The position numbers and the translations under genes are program-made. Positions 1-5,620 of a stretch of 6,688 nt of DNA are shown here, one piece after another (positions within the stretch are counted from its first letter, which is position 1; each line of letters starts with the position of its first letter). The notes under the pieces were generated by a model. That model saw nothing but the letters and a program-made list of their open reading frames with translations, did no database searches and was not told where the DNA came from. The stretch comes from Gammaproteobacteria bacterium (lineage in GTDB: Bacteria > Pseudomonadota > Gammaproteobacteria > Chromatiales > Chromatiaceae), in NCBI GenBank assembly GCA_030620735.1, contig JAUXDV010000105.1, positions 1 to 6,688 of the forward strand. Direction: 5' to 3'.

Positions 1-828
1 TCCACCATCCTGACGCTGATTGTTATCCCATTGGGTACAGTCAAGGCGCGCAAGGCCCTCTATGATGTTGCCGGCGTGGATGAGCCGATGGGTTCAAGTG
101 AATTTTTGTCTCCGGGTGGCAATGGCGGCGGCGGAGTTCCAGCAGAGCCGCCCTCCGGAAAATCATTCGGTGATCGTCTGATTGCCGTGTGGTCTATAGT
201 GATGACTGTGATTCTGGCGATTGTCAGCGCCATCGGCGCCATTATTGGTTTCATCCGCCGCAGGCTGGCAAAACCTGAACCGGTCGCCGAAACAAAGCCG
301 GCTCCGCAGGCTCGAACCGAACCGCAACCGGCGCCGCAACCACGAGCCGAACCCCAAGCGCAGCCAACTGCGCCACAGCCTTCCGCGCCTGCTGAGAAAC
401 CCGAGGCCGTTACACCTGCTGTAAAGCCGGTTGAGCCTGTTGTCCGTGAGCAGGTTCCTCCTGCTGCGCCGGAAGTTGTCCCGCCTGCAGTTGCAAAAGA
501 GGCTCCTGCGGCTGAGCCTGCTGCTACAACAACTCGGACTGTTATTGAACCACCGCATCCGCCGGTTGCTGAGAAGCCGGCTGCGGAAGTCGTTGCGAAG
601 CAAGTTCCGCCTGCTTCAGCAGCAGATGATATTCTGCAGACAAGCCAGGCGTCAATGGACGATCTGGATATCATTTCGGCGCCAATCAGGCACTCAAAAG
701 CCGCTTCAACTGCTAAACCTGCAGGCGTGCTCAAAAAAGAGGGGGAGAAGGCGAAGCAGCCCGGGCGCAGACGCCGTGGCATTCGTTTGCGTGATACTTC
801 GACTGACTCCGAAGACGGGTTGAATTGA
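1..828 (+). CDS. C-terminal part of a probable RND-family efflux permease with an extra membrane segment and a Pro/Ala-rich tail (5' end outside window)
   Basis: The frame is open from base 1 to the TGA at 826-828, so the gene starts upstream. The first residues (STILTLIVIPLG, then a basic KARKAL) look like the last transmembrane helix of RND (AcrB/HME-type) permeases and their cytoplasmic exit. After a Gly-rich linker comes a second hydrophobic stretch of about 26 residues (nt 178-255, ending IRRR), then about 110 residues dominated by Pro, Ala, Glu and Gln (nt 271-600), an acidic MDDLD patch, and a basic end containing GRRRRGIRLR (nt about 760-792). AcrB-type pumps normally stop shortly after helix 12, so the extra helix and tail are unusual. 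Only about ten residues support the RND call. An alternative is a separate TonB-like protein starting at ATG 88, but no stop separates the two. The stop overlaps the next gene's start. Confidence 0.55.
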   Translation, partial: STILTLIVIPLGTVKARKALYDVAGVDEPMGSSEFLSPGGNGGGGVPAEPPSGKSFGDRLIAVWSIVMTVILAIVSAIGAIIGFIRRRLAKPEPVAETKPAPQARTEPQPAPQPRAEPQAQPTAPQPSAPAEKPEAVTPAVKPVEPVVREQVPPAAPEVVPPAVAKEAPAAEPAATTTRTVIEPPHPPVAEKPAAEVVAKQVPPASAADDILQTSQASMDDLDIISAPIRHSKAASTAKPAGVLKKEGEKAKQPGRRRRGIRLRDTSTDSEDGLN

Positions 829-1310
829 GGCGTTGGGATGATGCAGTGGCTGTTGCAGGAGTCCTGTTGCTAGTACTGTTCAGCACTTCTGTTTTGGCCG
901 GATCAAGAGTTGAATATGGTGGAAAACTGTATCAATTCCGTGGTAGTGGACCTGCCGTCAGCTCCGATGATGCGTCAGGGTCGAAGCACAAATTCCGTCC
1001 CCTTCAACGTCGCTCCGGATCCCAGGCTCCTGCAGGAAGGAACATTGGAGGTGCGGCGGAGAATGATCAGGGTTATGTGTTCCGTCCGCTGAGAAACAGA
1101 AACAGATGGATCCCCGGGAGTGAGGATATCCGCCAGGATGCTGAGGCATGTCCGGCTGTCGAAGAGGAGCCGCGGAGGCGGAGTTTCTCTTCCCCAACAT
1201 ATAAGTCGTACAAGCCCCGGCAACCTTATCCGGGGAGGTATGCTCCACTATCCCCTCCGGGGGGAAATCTCTATCCAGCTCCGGAAATTTTAGGTTATCC
1301 ACCCTGGTAG
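825..1310 (+). CDS. Small exported basic protein, unknown function
   Basis: I do not recognise this 161-residue protein. I chose the TTG at 825 because it gives a classic Sec signal peptide: MRRW, a hydrophobic core, then SVLA before GSR, with cleavage near residue 25. The only nearby alternative (GTG 846) loses the positive N-region. The TTG overlaps the upstream TGA (TTGA), and no strong Shine-Dalgarno is visible, which suggests translational coupling. The mature part is low in complexity and basic. It has three short repeats centred on FR (YQFRG at 36, KFRPL at 56, VFRPL at 85), a single cysteine (109), an Arg-rich patch (117-119) and a Pro/Gly/Tyr-rich end finishing in YPPW. It looks largely disordered. 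Position in the operon suggests a periplasmic or envelope partner of the upstream membrane protein, which is inference only. Confidence 0.6.
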   Translation: MRRWDDAVAVAGVLLLVLFSTSVLAGSRVEYGGKLYQFRGSGPAVSSDDASGSKHKFRPLQRRSGSQAPAGRNIGGAAENDQGYVFRPLRNRNRWIPGSEDIRQDAEACPAVEEEPRRRSFSSPTYKSYKPRQPYPGRYAPLSPPGGNLYPAPEILGYPPW

Positions 1311-1319
1311 GATGACATC

Positions 1320-1346
1320 ATGGGAAAACAAGGTAATAAAAAGTAA
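1320..1346 (+). CDS. Possible 8-codon leader mini-ORF (MGKQGNKK) coupled to parA-like gene
   Basis: An ATG at 1320 opens eight codons and ends in a TAA whose last base is the A of the next gene's ATG (TAATG, 1344-1348). It has a better-placed Shine-Dalgarno (AGGA at 1309-1312, 7 bases before the ATG) than the ATPase gene itself, whose AAGG (1330-1333) lies 12 bases upstream. This arrangement would suit termination-reinitiation coupling. The peptide is too short to test by composition and may be chance. Confidence 0.25.
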   Translation: MGKQGNKK

Positions 1347-1987
1347 TGATCACAGTTATTGGTAGTCTCAAGGGCGGTTCAGGGAAGAGTACAGTCACCT
1401 TTAATCTTGCTGTGTGGTTGTCTCTGGCCGGTCAAAAGACACTGGCGATGGACCTCGATCCACAGGCGACACTGACTGATGTGGCGGATGTACGCGCTGA
1501 GGAGGGATACCAGCCGCAGGTTCAGGTTCGCGGTCGGCGAGCGATGGCGGAGGGAGTCGATTTCAGTACTTTTGATGAAGTGGTCATCGATGTCGGCACG
1601 GCTGATATGGATTCACTCAAACGCGCTCTGCTGCTGGCAGACAAAATCGTCATCCCGGTTCCGCCAAGCCAGGCGGATGTATGGTCGACGCAGCGATTTA
1701 TCCGTTTCGTCAGTTCGATTGTTTCAACTCGTAAGGCTCCTCCAGAGGTGTGCACCTTTATCAACCGCGTCGATATGCAGTCAGCTGCGAATGAATCCTA
1801 CGAGACTGCTGCAGCACTGGTCAGTCTTCCCGGCGCGCGTTTTCTGCTGCCGAGACTCTCGCAGCGCCCGGTTTTTCTACACTCATTCAGCGAGGGACTC
1901 GCTGCAATGGAGCTGGATCCACGCGATCCCGGGGTACGCGAGTTCAATGCGCTGGCGGCAGAGCTCTATCCGCATCTGATACGATAA
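1346..1987 (+). CDS. Orphan ParA/MinD-family (deviant Walker A) ATPase
   Basis: A cytoplasmic P-loop ATPase of the ParA/MinD superfamily, which positions DNA, chemoreceptor arrays or other large cargoes through ATP-dependent dimerisation. The deviant Walker A motif is KGGSGKST at residues 9-16, with the signature lysine K9 and catalytic K14. The Walker A' segment LDPQATLTD follows at 37-45, the Walker B strand is VVIDVG at 79-84, and the base-contacting IPVPPS is at 103-108. At 213 residues it is a small ParF-like form without an N-terminal DNA-binding domain. No parB, parG or centromere-like array lies beside it, and its partners in the operon are an envelope permease tail and an exported protein. 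That points to a positioning role for an envelope complex more than plasmid partition. The start is fixed by the strand-1 sequence MITVIGSLKGG. The subfamily is not certain. Confidence 0.88.
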   Translation: MITVIGSLKGGSGKSTVTFNLAVWLSLAGQKTLAMDLDPQATLTDVADVRAEEGYQPQVQVRGRRAMAEGVDFSTFDEVVIDVGTADMDSLKRALLLADKIVIPVPPSQADVWSTQRFIRFVSSIVSTRKAPPEVCTFINRVDMQSAANESYETAAALVSLPGARFLLPRLSQRPVFLHSFSEGLAAMELDPRDPGVREFNALAAELYPHLIR

Positions 1988-1990
1988 AAA

Positions 1991-2217
1991 AAGCTTGCAG
2001 CTAAAAAGAAAGTAGGCAGTCGAAAGAAAAGTTTGCAGTTGGCAGTCTTCAGTAGGCAGCAATAAGAAAGTTTGCACTTTGAACGCCTACAGGGCTGCCC
2101 GAAGGGTGAGCAAAGCGAATATTCCATGTTTTTACTGCATACTGCATACTGCATACTGACGACTGCACACTTGATATTGCCTACTGGCGACTGCCAACTT
2201 CATCTTGCAAACTTGAT
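1991..2217. repeat. Heptad-phased inverted-repeat element, copy 1
   Basis: This fills most of the gene-free stretch 1988-2292. The left part has 7-bp units of form AGTNNGC, four of them exactly in phase at 2030-2057, plus isolated ones near 2010 and 2069. The right part has twelve consecutive in-phase units of form ACTGCNN from 2134 to 2217, including three exact ACTGCAT. T in position 3 is kept in 12/12 units and A in position 1 in 11/12. The two unit types are reverse complements, so the arms are inverted: 2030-2059 pairs with 2177-2213 at 27 of 30 positions if one 7-base unit is skipped. Between the arms is a non-heptad core with GCCTACAGG (2085-2093) and CCATGTTTTTACTGCA (2124-2139), both found again in copy 2. 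No ORF of any credibility crosses it. Family and function are unknown to me. Confidence 0.85.
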
Positions 2218-2227
2218 TCCCGCAGCA

Positions 2228-2256
2228 TTGACATTTCCCATCGGCTGAAGTAGTAT
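2228..2256 (+). promoter_or_regulatory. Sigma70-type promoter for the 2293-4735 operon
   Basis: A perfect -35 hexamer TTGACA (2228-2233) is followed by a 17-base spacer and TAGTAT (2251-2256, four of six matches to the -10 consensus). Transcription would begin near 2263-2265, about 30 bases before the GTG at 2293. It lies just downstream of the heptad element and upstream of the only following + strand genes. Confidence 0.7.
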
Positions 2257-2278
2257 ATTAGAATATTCAATAATACTA
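2251..2278. promoter_or_regulatory. Imperfect 28-bp palindrome over -10/+1, candidate operator
   Basis: The stretch reads as a dyad centred on the perfect palindrome GAATATTC (2261-2268... centre 2264/2265), with outer arms TAGTAT and the matching ATACTA side. 22 of 28 positions are symmetric. It covers the -10 hexamer and the expected start site, where a repressor would act. It is AT-rich, so chance symmetry is possible, and an RNA hairpin at the transcript's 5' end is the alternative. Confidence 0.35.
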
Positions 2279-2292
2279 TAAGGTTCGGCTGC

Positions 2293-2820
2293 GTGAGTAC
2301 AGAAACAGAGATAAAAAAGCTTGACGAGGAGGTTCATAGCAACGAGCAGGATCTCAAAAAGCTGGACCATGAGATGCACAAGGAGATACATCGGTGGGAG
2401 CTGATTGTCTACCCGTCGTTGTTTGCATTTGTCATCCTCGCAGCCTATGGTTTCTACCTGATCTTCAATCTGGCCAAGGATGTGCACTTCATGGCTGTCA
2501 GCATCGATTCCAATATGACTATCCTCACCGGTGATATGCAGAGCATGGCCTCGAATCTTGGGGAGATGACGGCAAATGTGCGCACCATGGCCGTTACCAT
2601 GGACTCCATTGATGATACGGTGGTGGTGTTGAAGCCGATGCTGACCAGTCTCAATCAGATGAACGGCAGTATGGCAACCCTTGATCAGTCGGTGCGGTCG
2701 ATCAGTGACACTACCTACTATATGGGTGATCACATGGGGCAAATGGATTATAGTATGCGTAATATGAACCATAACATCGACAGATTCTCTAATCCCGTTG
2801 AGATGTTTACACCATGGTAA
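2293..2820 (+). CDS. Single-pass membrane protein with Met-core coiled coil, unknown function
   Basis: I do not recognise a named family. The GTG start has AAGG at 2280-2283 upstream and directly follows the promoter. Residues 4-34 are a charged, heptad-like helix (EIKKLDEEV, DLKKLDHEM). A hydrophobic segment of about 25 residues (36-60, LIVYPSLFAFVILAAYGFYL) is followed by a helix of about 90 residues. In that helix hydrophobic residues recur at strict 3-4 spacing from 75 to 158. Fourteen of these 25 core positions are methionine, and every methionine between 70 and 160 is a core position. The one phase slip (110-113-116) coincides with Pro115. The protein ends NPVEMFTPW. Likely topology is a cytoplasmic N-terminal helix and a periplasmic coiled coil, but this is inferred. 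A methyl-accepting-like or scaffold function would be a guess. The next gene begins 3 bases after its stop. Confidence 0.8.
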   Translation: MSTETEIKKLDEEVHSNEQDLKKLDHEMHKEIHRWELIVYPSLFAFVILAAYGFYLIFNLAKDVHFMAVSIDSNMTILTGDMQSMASNLGEMTANVRTMAVTMDSIDDTVVVLKPMLTSLNQMNGSMATLDQSVRSISDTTYYMGDHMGQMDYSMRNMNHNIDRFSNPVEMFTPW

Positions 2821-2823
2821 CGC

Positions 2824-3738
2824 GTGTCAATTGATACCGGCCAACGTCTTGTCGTTGCGATCTCATCACGGGCGCTGTTCGATCTGGATGCCTCTCACAA
2901 TATCTATCAGCAGCAGGGTATAGAAGCCTACTGCCAATACCAGATTTCTCACGAAGATGAAGTGTTGCCGCAGGGAGTCGCCTACTCGCTGGTAAGAAAA
3001 CTGCTCTCTCTCAATGCCAGGCTTGAAGGTAAAGCCGAGGTTGAGATTGTGCTGCTGTCACGCAACAGCGCCGATACAGGTTTGCGTGTATTCAACTCCA
3101 TCGAGCATTATCAGCTCGACATTACCCGTGCCGCTTTCACCAGCGGCAGAAACCCCTTCTCCTATGCCCGCGCGCTGGGTACTCATCTTTTTCTTTCGGC
3201 GGATGCTGCAGACGTGCAGCATGCACTGCAGTCAGGCATGGCTGCCGCGACCATCATTCCAGTCGCTGATGGCGCTGCATATCATGAAGGGAGTGACGAG
3301 GAGGAGCTGCGTATCGCCTTTGACGGAGATGCAGTGATCTTTTCTGATGATGCTGAGAGGGTCTATCAGGAGCAGGGGCTCGAGGCCTTTATCGCGAGTG
3401 AAAAAGAGGCGGCAAAAGAGCCGCTTCCCGGTGGACCCTTCAAGCAGTTTTTATCTGTATTGCATCAAATACAGTCTGCTATGCCGCCTGAAGAACCGCT
3501 GATTAGAACAGCCCTGATGACCGCGCGATCTGCTCCTGCGCACGAACGTGTTATTCGCACTTTGCGTTCATGGGATATCCGTATCGATGAAGCGCTGTTT
3601 CTCGGCGGTATGGACAAGGGGACCTTTCTGAAGGCTTTCAAGGCCGATATCTTCTTCGATGACCAGAGCCGCCATTGTGAATCAGCCAGCAAACACGTTC
3701 CTACCGGTCATGTTCCCCAGGGTGTAACGAACGAATAA
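2824..3738 (+). CDS. Cytosolic 5'-nucleotidase, cN-I family (HAD-type phosphohydrolase)
   Basis: This family dephosphorylates nucleoside 5'-monophosphates (AMP and deoxy forms in characterised members) in the cytosol. Highly conserved cN-I blocks are present in order: VVAISSRALFDLD (10-22), VEIVLLSRNSADTGLRVFNSI (73-93, the SRNS/DTG block), the catalytic-looking FDGDAVIFSD (166-175) with the D-x-D nucleophile pair D167/D169, the TARSAPAHERVIRTLR block (233-248), LGGMDKG (260-266) and FFDDQ (277-281) with the ending HVPTGHVPQGV. Length 304 matches the family. The GTG start lies 3 bases after the preceding TAA with no clear Shine-Dalgarno, so translation is probably coupled to the coiled-coil gene. 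No signal peptide. Substrate preference cannot be read from the sequence. The gene is followed after 16 bases by epmA. Confidence 0.92.
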   Translation: MSIDTGQRLVVAISSRALFDLDASHNIYQQQGIEAYCQYQISHEDEVLPQGVAYSLVRKLLSLNARLEGKAEVEIVLLSRNSADTGLRVFNSIEHYQLDITRAAFTSGRNPFSYARALGTHLFLSADAADVQHALQSGMAAATIIPVADGAAYHEGSDEEELRIAFDGDAVIFSDDAERVYQEQGLEAFIASEKEAAKEPLPGGPFKQFLSVLHQIQSAMPPEEPLIRTALMTARSAPAHERVIRTLRSWDIRIDEALFLGGMDKGTFLKAFKADIFFDDQSRHCESASKHVPTGHVPQGVTNE

Positions 3739-3745
3739 ATTTTTT

Positions 3746-3778
3746 TCACCACAGATGCACACAGAGACACACAGATCA
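3746..3778. repeat. Fragment of CACAGA-type dispersed repeat overlapping the epmA start
   Basis: The short stretch repeats CACAGA/CACACAGA units (CACCACAGATGCACACAGAG, then ACACACAGAT). From memory it resembles the CCACAGAGGCACAGAGA sequences dispersed in intergenic regions of many environmental bacteria. Membership cannot be confirmed here. It supplies the epmA start codon and codons 2-7. Confidence 0.4.
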
Positions 3779-4735
3779 TGGAGGCCATCTGCATCACCAG
3801 AGATGCTGCAGCAGCGCGCGTCTCTATTGAGCGAGATCCGCTGCTTTTTTGTACACAGAGGCGTGCTTGAAGTAGAGACTCCTGTTCTCTCATCCTCGGC
3901 GAACCCGGATGCTGCGATCGATCCGATGTTGTCAGGTTTTCGTCCGCCAGGCAGTCATCGATCAGAGACGCTTTACCTGCAAACTTCACCCGAATTTCCT
4001 ATGAAGCGCCTGCTTGCTGCGGGCAGTGGTTCGATCTTTCAGATTTGCCATGCTTTTCGCAACGGTGAGTGCGGCCGCCTGCATAATCCCGAGTTCACTC
4101 TGCTGGAGTGGTATCGCATCGATTTTGACCACTTTCAGCTGATGGATGAGGTGGATGCCTTGCTGATGCAGCTGTTGCCCGGTTGCGCTGCAGCACAACG
4201 TCTACGCTATGCCGATCTTTTTCTCATCCATACAGGCCTGGATCTCTTTAGGGCAACTGATGCGCAGCTGCGGGAGAGGGCTGAGGCTGCGGGAGTTGTC
4301 ATCCCCGGATCAGCGCACACTGGCTGGCTCATCGAGATGCTGTTCGAGCTCTGCGTCGGCCCATGGCTGCAGCAGCAGAAGGGGGTGATTGTGTATGACT
4401 ATCCGGCTGCACAGGCATCACTGTCTCAACTCTCTGCACTGGATCCCGGGGTTGCCGAGCGTTTTGAATACTTTTTTCAAGGTATGGAGTTGGCGAATGG
4501 CTTTCATGAACTGGCGGATGCCGCCGAGCAGCGGCGACGTTTTGAAACGGAGAATCTGAAGCGCCAGCGAGCAGGGCAGGAGCAGTTGCCGCTGGATCAA
4601 CACTTTCTTCACGCACTTGAAGATGGCTTGCCCGAATGTTCCGGCGTAGCGCTGGGAGTCGACAGGTTGCTGATGCTGCGCTGCGGTGTTGATTACATAG
4701 GCGATGTGTTGACGTTTGCTTTCGATCGCGCCTGA
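3755..4735 (+). CDS. epmA: EF-P--(R)-beta-lysine ligase EpmA (PoxA/GenX/YjeA)
   Basis: A class II lysyl-tRNA-synthetase paralogue lacking the anticodon-binding domain. It attaches (R)-beta-lysine, made by EpmB, to a conserved lysine of elongation factor P, which relieves ribosome stalling on polyproline. It aligns over its length with E. coli EpmA (326 versus 325 residues). Landmarks are SWRPSAS (8-14), GVLEVETPVLS (36-46), motif 2 in TSPEFPMKRLL through FRNGECGRLHNPEFTLLEWYR (77-121), ELANGFHEL (245-253) and motif 3 GVALGVDRL (297-305). Ala299 matches E. coli Ala298, the position that is Gly in LysRS and helps set beta-lysine selectivity. ATG 3755 is the only start after the in-frame stop at 3725 that keeps the conserved SWRPSAS; the next, ATG 3803, would lose it. 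No Shine-Dalgarno is visible, so expression may depend on the upstream gene. Neither epmB nor efp is in the window. Confidence 0.96.
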   Translation: MHTETHRSWRPSASPEMLQQRASLLSEIRCFFVHRGVLEVETPVLSSSANPDAAIDPMLSGFRPPGSHRSETLYLQTSPEFPMKRLLAAGSGSIFQICHAFRNGECGRLHNPEFTLLEWYRIDFDHFQLMDEVDALLMQLLPGCAAAQRLRYADLFLIHTGLDLFRATDAQLRERAEAAGVVIPGSAHTGWLIEMLFELCVGPWLQQQKGVIVYDYPAAQASLSQLSALDPGVAERFEYFFQGMELANGFHELADAAEQRRRFETENLKRQRAGQEQLPLDQHFLHALEDGLPECSGVALGVDRLLMLRCGVDYIGDVLTFAFDRA

Positions 4736-4781
4736 GCATCTTTCCAAGCGCACAAAAAACATGAACCACGAATAGTTACAA

Positions 4782-5609
4782 TTATTTCTCTGCAACCAGG
4801 TAGCATATCCATCCGGCATCTGCATCCGCCCGGGTGACAGGTTTGAAATCTCCGTCTCCTTCATCATCTGCGTCGAATCCCTGCCAGTAAGTCGTTATCC
4901 TGGAAAAACCGCACTCCAGCAGCAGATCCCGGATCTCGGGCAGCGTCCACAGGCGCCAGTCATAGTGGAAGGCGCGTTCGATGCGTGAACCGTCATCAAA
5001 CTCAAAATGAATCGAACAGATCAGGCCGTTGTCAACCGGGTTGAAAAGCTCCTGCTCCCAGATATAGGTGAAAGCATGACCGTTCTCTTCGATCTCACGC
5101 TCCTCTTCGATCTCCTGAAATGATTCATAACCGCCATAGGCGTCCAGGAAAAGAGCGCCGTCATCGACGAGTGCTTTGCAGGCGCTTTTAAAATAGCGTT
5201 TCAGGAGGCTGCGCTCCTTGAAGAGCCAGTAGCTGAAGTTCATCGCCGCGATGGCATCCACACGAGCGGTATCCACTGTCAGTACGTCATGGTTATGCAG
5301 CACCAGACGTCTCTCCTGACTGCTGTCAAGTTGAGAGACATGATGTCTCTTTCCCCACTCCAGCACATCGGTATCAAGATCGATGCCAATAGCACTGTTG
5401 CGGCTGCTGCGCTTGATCCATTCACAGCAGACGGCGGCAGTGCCGCAAAAATCCTCCCGCAGGCTTAACGCCTTGCGTTTTTTCAGTTTCAGAAATGCAT
5501 CTTCAATAAAATCGACCTCAGCTTCAGGACACTGCACAGAGAGTTCATAGAGTGTGTGCCGGTCCGCCTGCGAGGCGATGGAGCTGGTTGAGCGGGCTGT
5601 TTTTGCCAT
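4782..5609 (-). CDS. Class I SAM-dependent methyltransferase, substrate unknown
   Basis: A 275-residue protein with a Rossmann-type SAM-binding core. Motif I appears as VLREDFCGTA-like LREDFCGTA (50-58), and the acidic residue after strand 2 lies in GIDLD (75-79). Motif IV is DAIAAMNFSYWLF (118-130), and a post-core helix DWRLWTLPEIRDLLLECGF (217-235) is typical of this family. The FCGT form of the glycine-rich loop has only one Gly, a variant I recall from uncharacterised bacterial methyltransferases. The substrate cannot be deduced. The ATG at 5609 is preceded on its strand by CAGGT about 7 bases away, a reasonable Shine-Dalgarno. The gene is convergent with epmA (46 bases apart, no convincing terminator hairpin) and divergent from lepA. 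The heptad element begins directly behind its ribosome binding site. Confidence 0.88.
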   Translation of the reverse strand: MAKTARSTSSIASQADRHTLYELSVQCPEAEVDFIEDAFLKLKKRKALSLREDFCGTAAVCCEWIKRSSRNSAIGIDLDTDVLEWGKRHHVSQLDSSQERRLVLHNHDVLTVDTARVDAIAAMNFSYWLFKERSLLKRYFKSACKALVDDGALFLDAYGGYESFQEIEEEREIEENGHAFTYIWEQELFNPVDNGLICSIHFEFDDGSRIERAFHYDWRLWTLPEIRDLLLECGFSRITTYWQGFDADDEGDGDFKPVTRADADAGWICYLVAEK

Positions 5610-5620
5610 GCGATTACCTG

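Noticed and set aside
60..782. Long minus-strand open frames (also 163-603) opposite the Pro/Ala-rich tail
   Set aside because: They are the antisense of a GC-skewed Pro/Ala repeat region, giving Gly/Ser/Cys- or Arg-rich nonsense with no domain. The plus frame continues from upstream and fits the operon.
2092..2105. GGGCTGCCCGAAGGG as a terminator hairpin
   Set aside because: The possible stems are only 3-4 bp with 1- or 3-base loops and no following T-run. It is better seen as part of the element's core.
1883..2154. Minus-strand frames through the heptad element (1883-2077, 1966-2154)
   Set aside because: Cys/Leu/Ser-rich readings of the heptad sequence (21 bp = 7 codons keeps frames open). 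No homology or start signals.
2134..2217. CRISPR-like array
   Set aside because: Units are 7 bp with no spacers of uniform length, and there are no cas genes. The units occur in both orientations.
2200..2772. 190-codon minus-strand frame, strikingly His-rich, as a metal-binding protein
   Set aside because: The histidines are the reverse complement (CAT) of the many Met codons (ATG) in the coiled-coil gene. There is no promoter or Shine-Dalgarno for it, and the plus-strand gene has both.
4736..4781. Bidirectional terminator between epmA and the methyltransferase
   Set aside because: Only a weak GCGC pair and an A-run are visible, with no stable stem. GAACCACGAAT here may be a dispersed-repeat scrap, but it is too short to call.
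4329..4867. Minus-strand frames opposite the epmA 3' end (4329-4769, 4418-4867)
   Set aside because: They overlap strongly conserved epmA sequence and the methyltransferase end, and their translations show no recognisable features.
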